59,466 nt of DNA from Flavobacteriaceae bacterium (GTDB lineage Bacteria; Bacteroidota; Bacteroidia; Flavobacteriales; Flavobacteriaceae): the NCBI GenBank assembly GCA_024635765.1, contig JAGXIE010000191.1, positions 1 through 59,466 on the forward strand. Reading direction: 5' to 3'. This document shows, piece by piece, positions 44,029-53,357 of the stretch. Positions within the stretch are counted from its first letter, which is position 1. Every line of letters starts with the position of its first letter. The translations under genes were made by a program, and so were the position numbers. The notes beneath the pieces are model-generated. The model was not told where the DNA came from, did no database searches, and worked only from the letters and a program-made list of their open reading frames with translations.

Positions 44029-44619
44029 TTAGTTTTGAAGTGTAAGAAGTTTCTGAACATATTTTCCTAACACATCGAATTCAAGATTTACAACACTGCC
44101 GATTTCCAAAAATTTAAAATTGGTGTGTTCATATGTAAACGGGATAATTGCTACGCTAAAATGATTAGCACCCGAATTCACGACTGTTAGGCTCACGCCA
44201 TTAACGGTAATTGACCCTTTTTCGATTGTTATATTATTCAAAGACGGATCATATTCAAATGTATACTCCCAACTACCATTTTGTGATTGAATGGAGGTAC
44301 ATCTTGCAGTCTGATCAACATGGCCTTGCACAATGTGACCATCCAATCGATCGCCCAGTTTCATGGCGCGTTCTAGATTGATGGAATCATTTACATTTAA
44401 ACTTCCAATGTTTGACTTTTTCAATGTTTCCTTTATGGCAGTTACGGTATATTCATCATCTTTAATTGAAACAATGGTAAGGCAAACTCCATTATGGGAC
44501 ACACTTTGGTCAATTTGTAATTCGGAAGTAAAAACACTTTTTAAACTAATGTGAAGATTTTCTTGCTCCTTTTTTAAATTGGTCACAACCCCTAAATCTT
44601 CAATGATACCTGTAAACAT
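44029..44619 (-). CDS. ribE: Riboflavin synthase alpha subunit
   Basis: 196 residues, two similar lumazine-binding beta-barrel halves (MFTGIIEDLGVV with CLTIVSIKDD, and GHIVQGHVDQ with VNGVSLTVVN). It converts two 6,7-dimethyl-8-ribityllumazine molecules to riboflavin. The start MFTGIIE is the conserved N-terminus. It is divergent from pdxA with 73 bases between starts. Confidence 0.95.
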   Translation of the reverse strand: MFTGIIEDLGVVTNLKKEQENLHISLKSVFTSELQIDQSVSHNGVCLTIVSIKDDEYTVTAIKETLKKSNIGSLNVNDSINLERAMKLGDRLDGHIVQGHVDQTARCTSIQSQNGSWEYTFEYDPSLNNITIEKGSITVNGVSLTVVNSGANHFSVAIIPFTYEHTNFKFLEIGSVVNLEFDVLGKYVQKLLTLQN

Positions 44620-44692
44620 AATGTCGAATAAATGGTTAAATTTGCATTGATAATGATCGCGTTATCTTGCGTGATACAAAGATAATATATTA

Positions 44693-45739
44693 ATGAAGAA
44701 AGGAGAACTTATAAAAGTAGGTATTTCGGTGGGTGATTTAAACGGTATTGGTGCAGAGGTCATCCTTAAAACGTTTGAAGATTCACGGATGCTCGAATTT
44801 TGTACACCAGTAATTTTTGCATCAATTAAAACAATGTCCTTCTTCAAAAAGCACCTTGATAGTCCAATTAATTTTCATGGTATCAATGATATCAGTCAAA
44901 TAGTCGAAGGCAAAGTGAACGTTCTTAATGTTTGGAAAGAAAACGTCAACATAGAATTTGGCAAAGAGGATAATGAAATTGGACTTTTTGCCGTTAAATC
45001 ATTAGAAAAAGCTACTGAAGCATTAAAAAACGACACCATAGATGTATTGGTAACAGCACCTATCAACAAGTTGACAATTCAATCTGATGATTTTAAATTT
45101 CCCGGTCACACCAATTATTTGGCAAAGGAGCTCGGTGGTACAAGTTTAATGTTCATGGTGACCGAAGAGTTAAAAGTCGGACTTTTAACCGATCATGTTC
45201 CAGTGAAGGATGTTTCGAAGCATATCACATCAAAATTGATTACCGAAAAAGTTGAGACTGTTTATAATTCATTAGTTCAGGACTTTCGAATTAATAAACC
45301 ACGCATAGCAATTTTAGGAATCAACCCTCATGCCGGAGACAATGGCGTCATTGGTGAAGAAGACGATACTGTTGTGAAGCCTACGCTCGAAAAAATTAGA
45401 GAAAAAGGCAAGTTAGTTTACGGGCCATATTCGGCTGACAGCTTTTTTGGATCAAAAAATTATAAAAATTTCGATGCTGTGATTGCGTCCTATCATGACC
45501 AAGGATTAATCCCATTTAAGACAATTACTTTTGGTGACGGGGTTAATTATACGGCTGGTTTATCAAAGGTCAGAACCTCTCCAGATCATGGAACAGCCTT
45601 TGAAATTGCTGGCAAGGGAAAAGCTGATGAGGGCTCATTTAAAGAAGCCGTTTTTATGGCGATCAAAATTTTCAAAAATCGAAAAGAATATCGAAAACTG
45701 TCAAAAAACCCACTAAAAACGTCCTCGCAAAAGATATAA
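44693..45739 (+). CDS. pdxA: 4-hydroxythreonine-4-phosphate dehydrogenase
   Basis: 348 residues, PdxA of the DXP-dependent pyridoxal phosphate pathway. VGISVGDLNGIGAEVI, FPGHTNYLAKELGG (metal ligand His), INPHAGDNGVIGEED, SYHDQGLIPFK and RTSPDHGTAFEIAG are the conserved blocks, with the metal-binding His in SYHDQ and the last block. TAAATTTG at 44637-44644 could be its -7 element. It stands before the yceD-rpmF pair. Confidence 0.94.
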   Translation: MKKGELIKVGISVGDLNGIGAEVILKTFEDSRMLEFCTPVIFASIKTMSFFKKHLDSPINFHGINDISQIVEGKVNVLNVWKENVNIEFGKEDNEIGLFAVKSLEKATEALKNDTIDVLVTAPINKLTIQSDDFKFPGHTNYLAKELGGTSLMFMVTEELKVGLLTDHVPVKDVSKHITSKLITEKVETVYNSLVQDFRINKPRIAILGINPHAGDNGVIGEEDDTVVKPTLEKIREKGKLVYGPYSADSFFGSKNYKNFDAVIASYHDQGLIPFKTITFGDGVNYTAGLSKVRTSPDHGTAFEIAGKGKADEGSFKEAVFMAIKIFKNRKEYRKLSKNPLKTSSQKI

Positions 45740-45762
45740 ACATTTTTTTGTTCATATCACTT

Positions 45763-45790
45763 TTGCATAAATAAAATATTTGTATATTTG
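45763..45790 (+). promoter_or_regulatory. Promoter of the yceD-like/rpmF operon
   Basis: TTG at 45763-45765, 17 bases, then TATATTTG at 45783-45790: both parts of the Bacteroidetes sigma consensus. Transcription would start near 45797, which rules out the TTG start at 45780 for the next gene. Confidence 0.72.
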
Positions 45791-45812
45791 CGGGCTCAAA
45801 ATGAATGTGACA

Positions 45813-46352
45813 ATGAAGCCCTTAAAAGAATATACCATACAATTTGTAGGTTTAAAATTAGGAAAGCATCATTTTGAATATCAGATTGATAACAAGTTCT
45901 TTGAACATTTTGAGTATGATGAGTTTAATGATGTAGATATCAGCGTTGATTTGCTTTTTGAAAAGAAATCAACTCTTTTGGAATTGCATTTTATGGTCAA
46001 GGGCAATGTAAATGTTAATTGCGACACTACCAATGAGCCTTATGATCAGAAAGTGAGAGGCACATTTGACCTTGTTGTTAAATTCGGAGAGGAATATAAT
46101 GATGAAAATGAAGATATTTTAATCATTTCTCATGGCGACTACGAAATTAATGTGGCACAGTATATATATGAGTTAATTATATTGTCGATGCCTACAAAAC
46201 GAGTTCATCCCGGCATTGCTGATGGCACTTTGCAATCAGACATACTTGAAAAATTAGAAGAATTAAGTCCAAAAGGGCTGGAAGAAAAAGAAAAAACAGA
46301 GGAAATTGATCCTCGTTGGAATACATTAAAAAAACTATTAACGGATAAATAA
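45813..46352 (+). CDS. DUF177/YceD-family protein
   Basis: 179 residues from the ATG at 45813 ([19 protein letters not shown]), chosen because the longer frame begins inside the promoter. The DUF177 fold shows in [14 protein letters not shown] and the acidic middle. YceD homologues sit next to rpmF in very many bacteria and are thought to help 23S rRNA processing. The L32 gene follows after 8 bases. Confidence 0.88.
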   Translation: MKPLKEYTIQFVGLKLGKHHFEYQIDNKFFEHFEYDEFNDVDISVDLLFEKKSTLLELHFMVKGNVNVNCDTTNEPYDQKVRGTFDLVVKFGEEYNDENEDILIISHGDYEINVAQYIYELIILSMPTKRVHPGIADGTLQSDILEKLEELSPKGLEEKEKTEEIDPRWNTLKKLLTDK

Positions 46353-46360
46353 AATATACA

Positions 46361-46564
46361 ATGGCACATCCTAAAAGAAAGATTTCTAAAACCAGAAGAG
46401 ATAAAAGAAGAACACATTATAAAGCAACTGTCCCTACAATTGCTACGTGTCCTACTACTGGAGAAGCACACTTATTCCACAGAGCTCATTGGCACGAAGG
46501 AAAGCTTTATTACAGAGGCCAAGTGCTTATCGATAATTCTGAGAAGGAAGAAAATCTGGCATAA
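46361..46564 (+). CDS. rpmF: 50S ribosomal protein L32
   Basis: 67 residues, begins [16 protein letters not shown], the typical basic L32 N-terminus. It has one Cys (TCPTTGE) and lacks the four-Cys zinc ribbon seen in some other L32 proteins; this is normal in Bacteroidetes. Cotranscribed with the yceD-like gene and followed by a terminator. Confidence 0.95.
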   Translation: MAHPKRKISKTRRDKRRTHYKATVPTIATCPTTGEAHLFHRAHWHEGKLYYRGQVLIDNSEKEENLA

Positions 46565-46585
46565 CTATTATGCATGCATATAATT

Positions 46586-46611
46586 AAACGCTCAAACTTG
46601 GGCGTTTTTTT
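46586..46611 (+). terminator. Rho-independent terminator after rpmF
   Basis: AACGCTCAA pairs with TTGGGCGTT (one G-U) and is followed by a T-run. Confidence 0.75.
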
Positions 46612-46742
46612 ATGATTAATTTTTCAAAGTCTTAAAAACAACCTATTTTGCATCATATTCGACCGATTATTTAGTAAATTCAACAATTATTTACTTTTTT
46701 TGGCCTTTTTTGGTCAATTTAAGGTCATTGTAAATTACAAAA

Positions 46743-47735
46743 ATGAGTAAAATCACTGCCGCCATTACTGCTATCGGAGGATATGTTCCAGATTATGTAT
46801 TAACTAATCAAATTTTGGAAACTTTAGTAGAGACTAATGACGAATGGATTACCTCTAGAACAGGAATTAAGGAAAGAAGAATACTTAAGGAAGATGGCAA
46901 AGGAACTTCTTATTTAGCCATTAAGGCAGCCCAAAATTTAATAGACAAATCAGGAATTGATCCAAAAGAGATCGACCTGGTTATTGTTGCCACTGCAACT
47001 CCAGACATGAAGGCTGCCGCTACGGCCGCTTATACAGCTACCCAAATTGGTGCTATAAATGCATTTTCTTTCGATTTGGAAGCCGCATGTTCCAGTTTCC
47101 TTTATGGCATGTCTGTAGCTTCGAGCTATATTGTTTCTGGGAAATATAAAAAAATATTGCTGATTGGAGCAGACAAGAATTCCTCTATGATCAATTATAA
47201 GGATAGAGCCACCTGTATTATTTTTGGGGATGGAGCAGGCGCTGCCTTGTTTGAGCCAAATGAGGAAGGATATGGACTGAAGGATGAATTATTGAAAAGT
47301 GATGGTTCTGGACGGGATTTCCTGCAAGCTACTTATGGAGGGTCGTCTTACCCTTCAACTCCAGAAGCTGTTGCTGAAGGCAAACATTATATATTTCAAG
47401 AAGGGAAAACCGTATTCAAAAACGCAGTTTTTAATATGGCAGATGTCACCATCAAAATACTGGAACGAAATAATCTTAAAAATGAAGATATCGATTGGTT
47501 AGTAGCACATCAGGCTAACAAACGAATTGTCGAGGCAACGGCCAATAGAATCGAATTAAACGAAGAAAAGGTAATGATGAACATCCATAAATATGGAAAT
47601 ACAACATCGGCAACTTTACCATTACTACTACACGATTATGAATCCCAACTCAAAAAAGGTGACAAATTAGTGTTTGCAGCTTTTGGAGGGGGCTTTACAT
47701 GGGGCTCTATTTATTTAACATGGGCTTATAATTAA
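46743..47735 (+). CDS. fabH: Beta-ketoacyl-ACP synthase III
   Basis: 330 residues. Cys in LEAACSSFLYG, His in LVAHQANKRI and Asn in KYGNTTSATLPL give the FabH triad. ITSRTGIKERR near the start binds the CoA. It starts fatty acid synthesis from acetyl-CoA or branched acyl-CoA and malonyl-ACP. Own promoter region of about 130 bases after the rpmF terminator; accB follows after 40 bases. This is the housekeeping initiation enzyme, distinct from the pigment-cluster ketosynthases. Confidence 0.95.
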   Translation: MSKITAAITAIGGYVPDYVLTNQILETLVETNDEWITSRTGIKERRILKEDGKGTSYLAIKAAQNLIDKSGIDPKEIDLVIVATATPDMKAAATAAYTATQIGAINAFSFDLEAACSSFLYGMSVASSYIVSGKYKKILLIGADKNSSMINYKDRATCIIFGDGAGAALFEPNEEGYGLKDELLKSDGSGRDFLQATYGGSSYPSTPEAVAEGKHYIFQEGKTVFKNAVFNMADVTIKILERNNLKNEDIDWLVAHQANKRIVEATANRIELNEEKVMMNIHKYGNTTSATLPLLLHDYESQLKKGDKLVFAAFGGGFTWGSIYLTWAYN

Positions 47736-47775
47736 AAACTAATCAACTAAAGATAACTATCAAAATTTAACAATT

Positions 47776-48261
47776 ATGGATATAAAAGAGATTCAAAACT
47801 TAATCAAGTTTGTAGCCAAGTCAGGAGCAAGTGAGGTTAAACTCGAGATGGACGACATCAAAATCACTATAAAAACTGGTGGTGATGATAGAGGGGAACC
47901 AATGACGTATGTTCAACAGGTCCCAATGAGTACACCACATATGTCTCAACCAGCACAGGCACCGGAGGCCACTGCACCGGTAGCCACTGCACATACTGTT
48001 GCAGCTGATGAAAACGCAAAATATGTAACGATCAAATCTCCAATTATTGGTACATTCTATCGCAAACCGTCACCAGACAAACCTGTTTTTGTTGAAGTTG
48101 GCAAAACGATCAAAGAAGGTGATGTTCTATGTGTTATTGAAGCAATGAAGCTATTTAACGAAATTGAATCTGAAATTTCTGGAAAAATTGTCAAGATTTT
48201 AGTGGACGATTCATCACCAGTTGAGTACGATCAACCATTATTTTTAGTAGATCCATCCTAA
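47776..48261 (+). CDS. accB: Biotin carboxyl carrier protein of acetyl-CoA carboxylase
   Basis: 161 residues. N-terminal helical part ([17 protein letters not shown]), an Ala/Pro/Thr linker, and a C-terminal biotinyl domain with [13 protein letters not shown] (biotin on the Lys). Downstream accC is separated by 73 bases holding a hairpin repeat. Confidence 0.95.
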   Translation: MDIKEIQNLIKFVAKSGASEVKLEMDDIKITIKTGGDDRGEPMTYVQQVPMSTPHMSQPAQAPEATAPVATAHTVAADENAKYVTIKSPIIGTFYRKPSPDKPVFVEVGKTIKEGDVLCVIEAMKLFNEIESEISGKIVKILVDDSSPVEYDQPLFLVDPS

Positions 48262-48270
48262 TCAATTTTA

Positions 48271-48312
48271 AAATTCCAAAAACAAATCCCAATTTGTTGG
48301 AATTTGGAATTT
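48271..48312. repeat. Hairpin repeat between accB and accC
   Basis: AAATTCCAAAAACAAAT (48271-48287) pairs with ATTTGTTGGAATTTGGAATTT (48292-48312) apart from a 4-base bulge. The TTGGAATTT word recurs in many flavobacterial intergenic regions. It could act as an mRNA stability or attenuation element between two subunit genes that need different levels. Confidence 0.55.
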
Positions 48313-48334
48313 GAGATTTTAAATTTATAAAGGT

Positions 48335-49687
48335 ATGTTTAAAAAAGTATTAATAGCTAATAGAGGAGAGATTGCACTACGTGTCATCAGAACCTGTAAG
48401 GAAATGGGCATTAAAACCGTCGCTGTATATTCTACAGCCGATGCCGAAAGTTTGCATGTTAAGTTTGCTGACGAAGCAGTTTGTATTGGTCCGCCAGCAA
48501 GTAAGGATTCTTATTTAAAAATGTCGAATATCATTTCAGCTGCCGAAATAACAAATGCTGATGCCATCCACCCAGGATATGGATTCTTATCTGAAAACGC
48601 AAAATTCTCGAAAATTTGCGAAGAACACGGTATTAAGTTTATTGGTGCATCTCCAGAAATGATTGCTAAAATGGGAGACAAGGCTACCGCAAAAGCGACC
48701 ATGAAGGAGGCTGGAGTACCTTGTGTGCCCGGGAGTGATGGAATTATTGCGTCATTTGAAGACTGCGAAAAGATAGCTAAAGAAACAGGATATCCTGTAA
48801 TGTTAAAAGCCACCGCAGGTGGCGGCGGAAAAGGAATGCGTGCCGTTTGGAAAGCCGAAAATCTTAAAAATGCGTGGGATTCTGCACGTCAAGAATCAAA
48901 AGCAGCGTTTGGAAATGATGACATGTATATGGAAAAACTTATTGAAGAACCAAGACATATCGAGATTCAGATTGTTGGTGACTCTACAGGTCGTGCCTGT
49001 CATTTATCAGAACGTGATTGTTCAGTGCAACGACGTCATCAAAAATTGACTGAAGAAACACCATCGCCATTTATGACGGATGAACTTCGTGAAAAAATGG
49101 GACTGTCAGCGGTCAAAGCTGCAGAATACATCAAATACGAAGGCGCTGGAACCATCGAGTTTTTAGTAGACAAACACAGAAACTTCTTCTTTATGGAGAT
49201 GAATACACGTATTCAAGTGGAACATCCCATTACAGAACAAGTCATTGACTTCGATTTGATCAGAGAGCAGATTTTAGTTGCTGCAGGGGTGCCAATTTCT
49301 GGTAAAAACTATACTCCAAAATTACATTCTATCGAGTGCCGTATCAATGCAGAAGATCCTTATAATGATTTCAGGCCATCTCCGGGTAAAATTACAACGC
49401 TGCATGCACCAGGCGGTCATGGTGTGCGTCTCGATACGCACGTGTATTCAGGCTACACGATTCCACCTAACTATGATTCCATGATTGCGAAGCTTATTAC
49501 TACAGCTCAGACGCGAGAAGAAGCAATCAATAAAATGAAACGTGCTTTAGACGAATTCGTTATTGAAGGCATTAAAACCACTATTCCATTCCACAGACAA
49601 TTAATGGACCATCCAGATTATTTGGCAGGAAATTATACCACTAAATTCATGGAAGGCTTTAAAATGGAAGCGCCAGAAGAAGAATAA
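48335..49687 (+). CDS. accC: Biotin carboxylase subunit of acetyl-CoA carboxylase
   Basis: 450 residues, ATP-grasp. [17 protein letters not shown] opens the protein, [15 protein letters not shown] is the glycine-rich ATP loop, and [16 protein letters not shown] the catalytic block. Carboxylates the biotin of AccB to make malonyl-CoA, which both lipid clusters also need. Followed by a strong terminator. Confidence 0.96.
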   Translation: MFKKVLIANRGEIALRVIRTCKEMGIKTVAVYSTADAESLHVKFADEAVCIGPPASKDSYLKMSNIISAAEITNADAIHPGYGFLSENAKFSKICEEHGIKFIGASPEMIAKMGDKATAKATMKEAGVPCVPGSDGIIASFEDCEKIAKETGYPVMLKATAGGGGKGMRAVWKAENLKNAWDSARQESKAAFGNDDMYMEKLIEEPRHIEIQIVGDSTGRACHLSERDCSVQRRHQKLTEETPSPFMTDELREKMGLSAVKAAEYIKYEGAGTIEFLVDKHRNFFFMEMNTRIQVEHPITEQVIDFDLIREQILVAAGVPISGKNYTPKLHSIECRINAEDPYNDFRPSPGKITTLHAPGGHGVRLDTHVYSGYTIPPNYDSMIAKLITTAQTREEAINKMKRALDEFVIEGIKTTIPFHRQLMDHPDYLAGNYTTKFMEGFKMEAPEEE

Positions 49688-49710
49688 AAACTTTTGAAAT
49701 TAAGTACCAC

Positions 49711-49739
49711 ATCCCACATCATTGTGGGATTTTTTTTTT
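49711..49739 (+). terminator. Rho-independent terminator after accC
   Basis: ATCCCACA, TCAT loop, TGTGGGAT, then nine T: a perfect 8-bp stem. Confidence 0.85.
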
Positions 49740-49830
49740 GGGCGTTCCCTCACAAAAAAGCGAGGTCGGGCTGTTCGCTATATCTTTTATTTGAAAAAAA
49801 TAAAAGGATGCCGCTACCATCCCTAACGCG
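49740..49830. repeat. Structured intergenic element with a three-stem layout, flavobacterial repeat type
   Basis: Outer stem GCGTT (49742-49746) with AACGC (49825-49829); arm one CCTC (49748-49751) with GAGG (49762-49765); arm two ATCTTTTATTT (49782-49792) with AAATAAAAGGAT (49798-49809), 11 pairs with one bulged G. The invariant-looking words GTCGGGCT, TTCGCTATATC and GGATGCCGCT, ending CCCTAACGC, are ones I have seen in many other flavobacterial genomes, where length and order are kept. It directly follows a terminator. It could be a mobile-type palindromic repeat or a small structured RNA. Confidence 0.6.
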
Positions 49831-49876
49831 AAAACACTAATTTTACTAACAAATAATAATAATAGACCCATAAACA

Positions 49877-50992
49877 ATGAACCTTTCGTATTGGGAAATT
49901 AAATCCTATTTGACCAATGTTGATTTTACCATCATTGGCAGTGGTATTGTTGGTCTTAATTGTGCGTTGCAACTGAAGCAGCAATACCCCAAAGCCACTA
50001 TTTTAGTGTTGGAACGTGGCATGCTACCACAAGGTGCAAGCACTAAAAATGCAGGTTTCGCTTGTTTTGGAAGTTTGAGTGAAATCATTGACGATTTGCA
50101 TTCACATACTGAAGAGGAAGTTTACAATCTCGTAAAAAAACGTTTTGATGGTCTATTGTTGTTAAGGCAAATCCTTTCAGATAAAGCAATTGAATATCAG
50201 CAATTAGGAGGATACGAACTGTATTCTGATTCTGAAGATGACTTTTATGACGCATGCCTCCAAAAGAAAGATTTTATTAATTCTCTTTTATTTCCATTAT
50301 TTAAAGATGAGGTATTCACTTTAAAAAACAATTCATTCCATTTTAGAAACGTTCAGAATAAATTTAGTTTTAACAAATTTGAAGGCCAAATTGATACTGG
50401 AAAAATGATGTTGGCTCTCACCGATTCAGTATTGCAAAAAGGCATCAATATCCTAAATTCTGTAACGGTTGAAAGTTTTGAAGAAACGAACAGTGCTGTT
50501 CATGTAAAAACAAATCATTTTGAATTCAAAACCAAAAAGTTATTGATCGCTACCAATGGTTTTGCCAAGGATTTGATACCTGAAGAAGTAAAACCGGCGA
50601 GAGCTCAAGTTCTGATTACAAAACCCATAGAGAATCTTCATATAAAAGGAACATTTCATTTAGATAAAGGTTACTACTATTTTCGTAATATTGACAACCG
50701 AATTTTGCTCGGAGGAGGCCGCAATCTCGATTTTGAAGGAGAAGAAACAACTGAATTGGTACAGACCAAATTAATTCAAAACAAATTGGAAGAACTATTG
50801 AAAGGCACCATTTTACCTAAAACACCCTTTGAAATCGATTATCGATGGAGTGGGATCATGGGTGTTGGTACCCAAAAAAAACCAATTGTAAAGCAGCTTT
50901 CAAATAATGTCTACTGTGGTGTAAGACTTGGCGGAATGGGCATTGCTATTGGAAGTATTGTAGGTAAAGAATTGGCACAACTAATCAATTAA
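49877..50992 (+). CDS. FAD-dependent D-amino-acid/glycine oxidase-like dehydrogenase (DadA family)
   Basis: 371 residues. FTIIGSGIVGLNCALQL is the FAD-binding Rossmann motif, followed by ERGMLPQGASTKNAGFACFG. RLGGMGIAIGSIVGKEL closes the FAD domain. The family oxidises C-N bonds of small amino compounds. No signal peptide. It precedes mtgA by one base, so the two are co-transcribed; a functional link is not obvious. Confidence 0.85.
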   Translation: MNLSYWEIKSYLTNVDFTIIGSGIVGLNCALQLKQQYPKATILVLERGMLPQGASTKNAGFACFGSLSEIIDDLHSHTEEEVYNLVKKRFDGLLLLRQILSDKAIEYQQLGGYELYSDSEDDFYDACLQKKDFINSLLFPLFKDEVFTLKNNSFHFRNVQNKFSFNKFEGQIDTGKMMLALTDSVLQKGINILNSVTVESFEETNSAVHVKTNHFEFKTKKLLIATNGFAKDLIPEEVKPARAQVLITKPIENLHIKGTFHLDKGYYYFRNIDNRILLGGGRNLDFEGEETTELVQTKLIQNKLEELLKGTILPKTPFEIDYRWSGIMGVGTQKKPIVKQLSNNVYCGVRLGGMGIAIGSIVGKELAQLIN

Positions 50993-50993
50993 T

Positions 50994-51689
50994 ATGATAA
51001 AAAGAATACTTAAGTTTTTATTAAAGGCCTTTCTTTGGTTTTTAGCAATACCGATAATTGTAGTAGTCATTTTTAAATGGGTTCCAGTACCGGCAACCCC
51101 ATTAATGGTCATTCGTAGCTATGAACAATGGCAAGATGACAAACCGGTTGTTTGGAAACATGATTGGGTGTCCATCGATGAAATCTCGAATTATTTAGAA
51201 CTGGCAGTCGTCTGTACCGAAGACCAAAACTTCTTGAAGCACAACGGTTTTGATATGGTGGCTATTGAAAAGGCCATAAAGCATAATGAAAAATCGAAAC
51301 GAACACGAGGCGCAAGTACCATCAGCCAGCAAACCGCAAAAAATGTCTTCTTATGGCCAGGCCGAAGTTGGATTCGTAAAGGTTTAGAAACCTATGTGAC
51401 GTTTTTAATTGAGCTGATTTGGTCCAAAGAACGAATCATGGAAGTCTATTTGAACAGTATCGAAATGGGTAATGGCATTTATGGTGCGGAGGCAGCATCC
51501 CAATATTGGTTCAAAAAACCGGCCATTAAACTCAACAAAAATGAAGCAGCAGCACTTGCCGTCATTCTCCCAAATCCAAGAAAATATAGAGCCAATCCTG
51601 CAACAGCCTATATTGCCAGAAGAAAGGCATGGACCGTCAGACAAATGGGCTTTCACGGAGGAAAATTAAATTATGACAAACCCAAATAA
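50994..51689 (+). CDS. mtgA: Monofunctional biosynthetic peptidoglycan transglycosylase
   Basis: 231 residues with one N-terminal membrane helix (FLKAFLWFLAIPIIVVVIF). The GT51 domain has EDQNFLKHNGFD (catalytic Glu), RGASTISQQTAKNVFLWPGR, and KERIMEVYLNSIEMGNGIYG (second Glu). It polymerises lipid II on the periplasmic face. Overlaps the next gene by 17 bases. Confidence 0.94.
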   Translation: MIKRILKFLLKAFLWFLAIPIIVVVIFKWVPVPATPLMVIRSYEQWQDDKPVVWKHDWVSIDEISNYLELAVVCTEDQNFLKHNGFDMVAIEKAIKHNEKSKRTRGASTISQQTAKNVFLWPGRSWIRKGLETYVTFLIELIWSKERIMEVYLNSIEMGNGIYGAEAASQYWFKKPAIKLNKNEAAALAVILPNPRKYRANPATAYIARRKAWTVRQMGFHGGKLNYDKPK

Positions 51690-52146
51690 AAATAGTTTGG
51701 AAATCAAAAAACAGTTGAACGAATTGTGTCATGATTTTGTAGAAGAGCGCTTTTTAAGTATCCGAAATCAGATAAAAGAAATTCAAGAGTCACTGACTTC
51801 TGAAACCAAAAGCAGTGCTGGAGACAAACATGAAACAGGGAGAGCGATGTTGCAATTGGAGCGTGAAAAAGCCGGTCATCAATTAGCTGAAATTGAAAAA
51901 CTAAAAGAAAGCATGTCAAAAATTGATGTGACGAAGAATTCAAAAACCGTTGGTTTGGGAAGTGTTGTTTTTACATATCAAGCCAACTATTTCCTTGCGA
52001 TTAGCGCTGGAAAAGTAGAGGTTGAGGCTCAATCTTTTTTTGCTATTTCACCTAATACACCTATTGGATTGTTGTTGATGGGTAAATCTTTGGGTGATGA
52101 GGTGGTTTTTAGGGATCAAAAAATCAAAATATTGAATGTAATATAA
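51673..52146 (+). CDS. GreA/GreB C-terminal-domain-like protein
   Basis: 157 residues. An N-terminal coiled coil (about 10-100, including SETKSSAGDKHETGRAM) and a C-terminal FKBP-like part (VGLGSVVFTYQANYFLAIS to the end) recall transcription cleavage factors of the GreA/GreB family, but the acidic tip is weak. Relatives are sometimes mislabelled 3-oxoacyl-ACP synthase; nothing here has a ketosynthase fold. Overlaps mtgA by 17 bases. Confidence 0.55.
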   Translation: MTNPNKNSLEIKKQLNELCHDFVEERFLSIRNQIKEIQESLTSETKSSAGDKHETGRAMLQLEREKAGHQLAEIEKLKESMSKIDVTKNSKTVGLGSVVFTYQANYFLAISAGKVEVEAQSFFAISPNTPIGLLLMGKSLGDEVVFRDQKIKILNVI

Positions 52147-52217
52147 TCTGTAGCGTTAAGATTACTATTTTCGATTAAAACACTTTATCTTTAGTAAAAT
52201 TAATTGCTAAAAATCTC

Positions 52218-53357
52218 TTGGAGCCTTCAAAAGCTATTTACGATGTGGTCATTATTGGTGGTGGATTAGCTGGTTTGTCAGCTGCTATCCATCTACGTAA
52301 ACATGAGTTTGAAGTAATGCTTATCGAGAAAAATGAGTATCCCAAACATAAAGTGTGTGGTGAATATATTTCTAATGAGGTTTTGCCTTATCTTGACTTT
52401 TTAGGCGTCGATGTGTTCCATTTAGGCGCAAAAAACATCACAAAATTTGAATTGTCTTCCTCAAAAAACACCTTAGTAAAGTCAATTTTACCGATGGGAG
52501 GCTTTGGTATAAGTCGTTACACCTTGGATAATTCACTATTTAAAAAAGCAAAAGAACTTGGTGTCGTGGTGGTACAGGATGTTGTTACCAATGTTGAGTT
52601 TTCTAACGATTCATTTGAAATTGAAACCAAATTAAATCAAAGAGCGAATTCTAAAATTGTCATTGGCGCTTATGGAAAGCGGTCTTCGCTCGATGTTAAA
52701 CTTAACAGAAATTTTATCAAGAATAAATCTCCGTATTTAGCGGTCAAGACCCATGTCAAAGGGCAGTTTCCAGAAGACCTTGTGGCTTTGCATAATTTTG
52801 AAGGCGGATATTGTGGTGTTTCAAAAGTTGAAGATGACCGCATCAATCTCTGTTATATTACGGATCTTGAAGCCTTCAAAAACTTCAAGGATCTTGAAGA
52901 GTTTCAGCAAAAGGTAATATTTAAAAATTTGTTTCTGAAATCCATTTTTGAAAGCACTAACCCTGTTTTTGAAACACCTTTAACAATTAGTCAAATCTCA
53001 TTTGACAGCAAATCACCAATCGAAAAACATATTCTCATGTGCGGAGATTCTGCTGGAATGATTCATCCATTATGTGGAAACGGTATGAGCATGGCCATAC
53101 GAAGTGCTCAAATAGCATCTGACCTGATTATTGACTACCTTCACATGAAAATTGCATCTCGAGAACTTTTGGAAAAAAGCTATAAAACAGCTTGGAATAA
53201 CGCTTTCAGTAGTCGATTGAAAATAGGGCATGTGGTAGCAAGTGTGTTCAGAAATAACCGCCTGGCTGATATGTCTATTGGAATTCTCAAAACAATACCT
53301 TCTCTGATTCCTGCAATTATAAAACGAACGCATGGGAGGCCAATGCTAGTTAAATGA
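52218..53357 (+). CDS. FAD-dependent oxygenase, geranylgeranyl-reductase/aromatic-hydroxylase type
   Basis: 379 residues, start TTG at 52218-52220 because no ATG lies before the FAD motif VVIIGGGLAGLSAAIHL. KHKVCGEYISNEVLP and ILMCGDSAGMIHPLCGNGMSM are the further FAD blocks of this family. It opens the type III PKS operon; its stop overlaps the methyltransferase start (ATGA). Together with a type III PKS and methyltransferase it resembles the Streptomyces SrsC/SrsB pair, which hydroxylates and methylates an alkylresorcinol. TATCTTTA at 52186-52193 could be the -7 element. Confidence 0.82.
   Translation: MEPSKAIYDVVIIGGGLAGLSAAIHLRKHEFEVMLIEKNEYPKHKVCGEYISNEVLPYLDFLGVDVFHLGAKNITKFELSSSKNTLVKSILPMGGFGISRYTLDNSLFKKAKELGVVVVQDVVTNVEFSNDSFEIETKLNQRANSKIVIGAYGKRSSLDVKLNRNFIKNKSPYLAVKTHVKGQFPEDLVALHNFEGGYCGVSKVEDDRINLCYITDLEAFKNFKDLEEFQQKVIFKNLFLKSIFESTNPVFETPLTISQISFDSKSPIEKHILMCGDSAGMIHPLCGNGMSMAIRSAQIASDLIIDYLHMKIASRELLEKSYKTAWNNAFSSRLKIGHVVASVFRNNRLADMSIGILKTIPSLIPAIIKRTHGRPMLVK

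Noticed and set aside
44637-44684. Divergent promoter pair for ribE and pdxA
   Set aside because: TAAATTTG (plus) and TATCTTTG (minus) fit the -7 consensus, but neither has a TTG at -33, so I did not list them as features.
51673-52146. Label 3-oxoacyl-ACP synthase for the small gene after mtgA
   Set aside because: It has a coiled coil and a GreA-like end, no ketosynthase motifs; the label is a known carry-over error.
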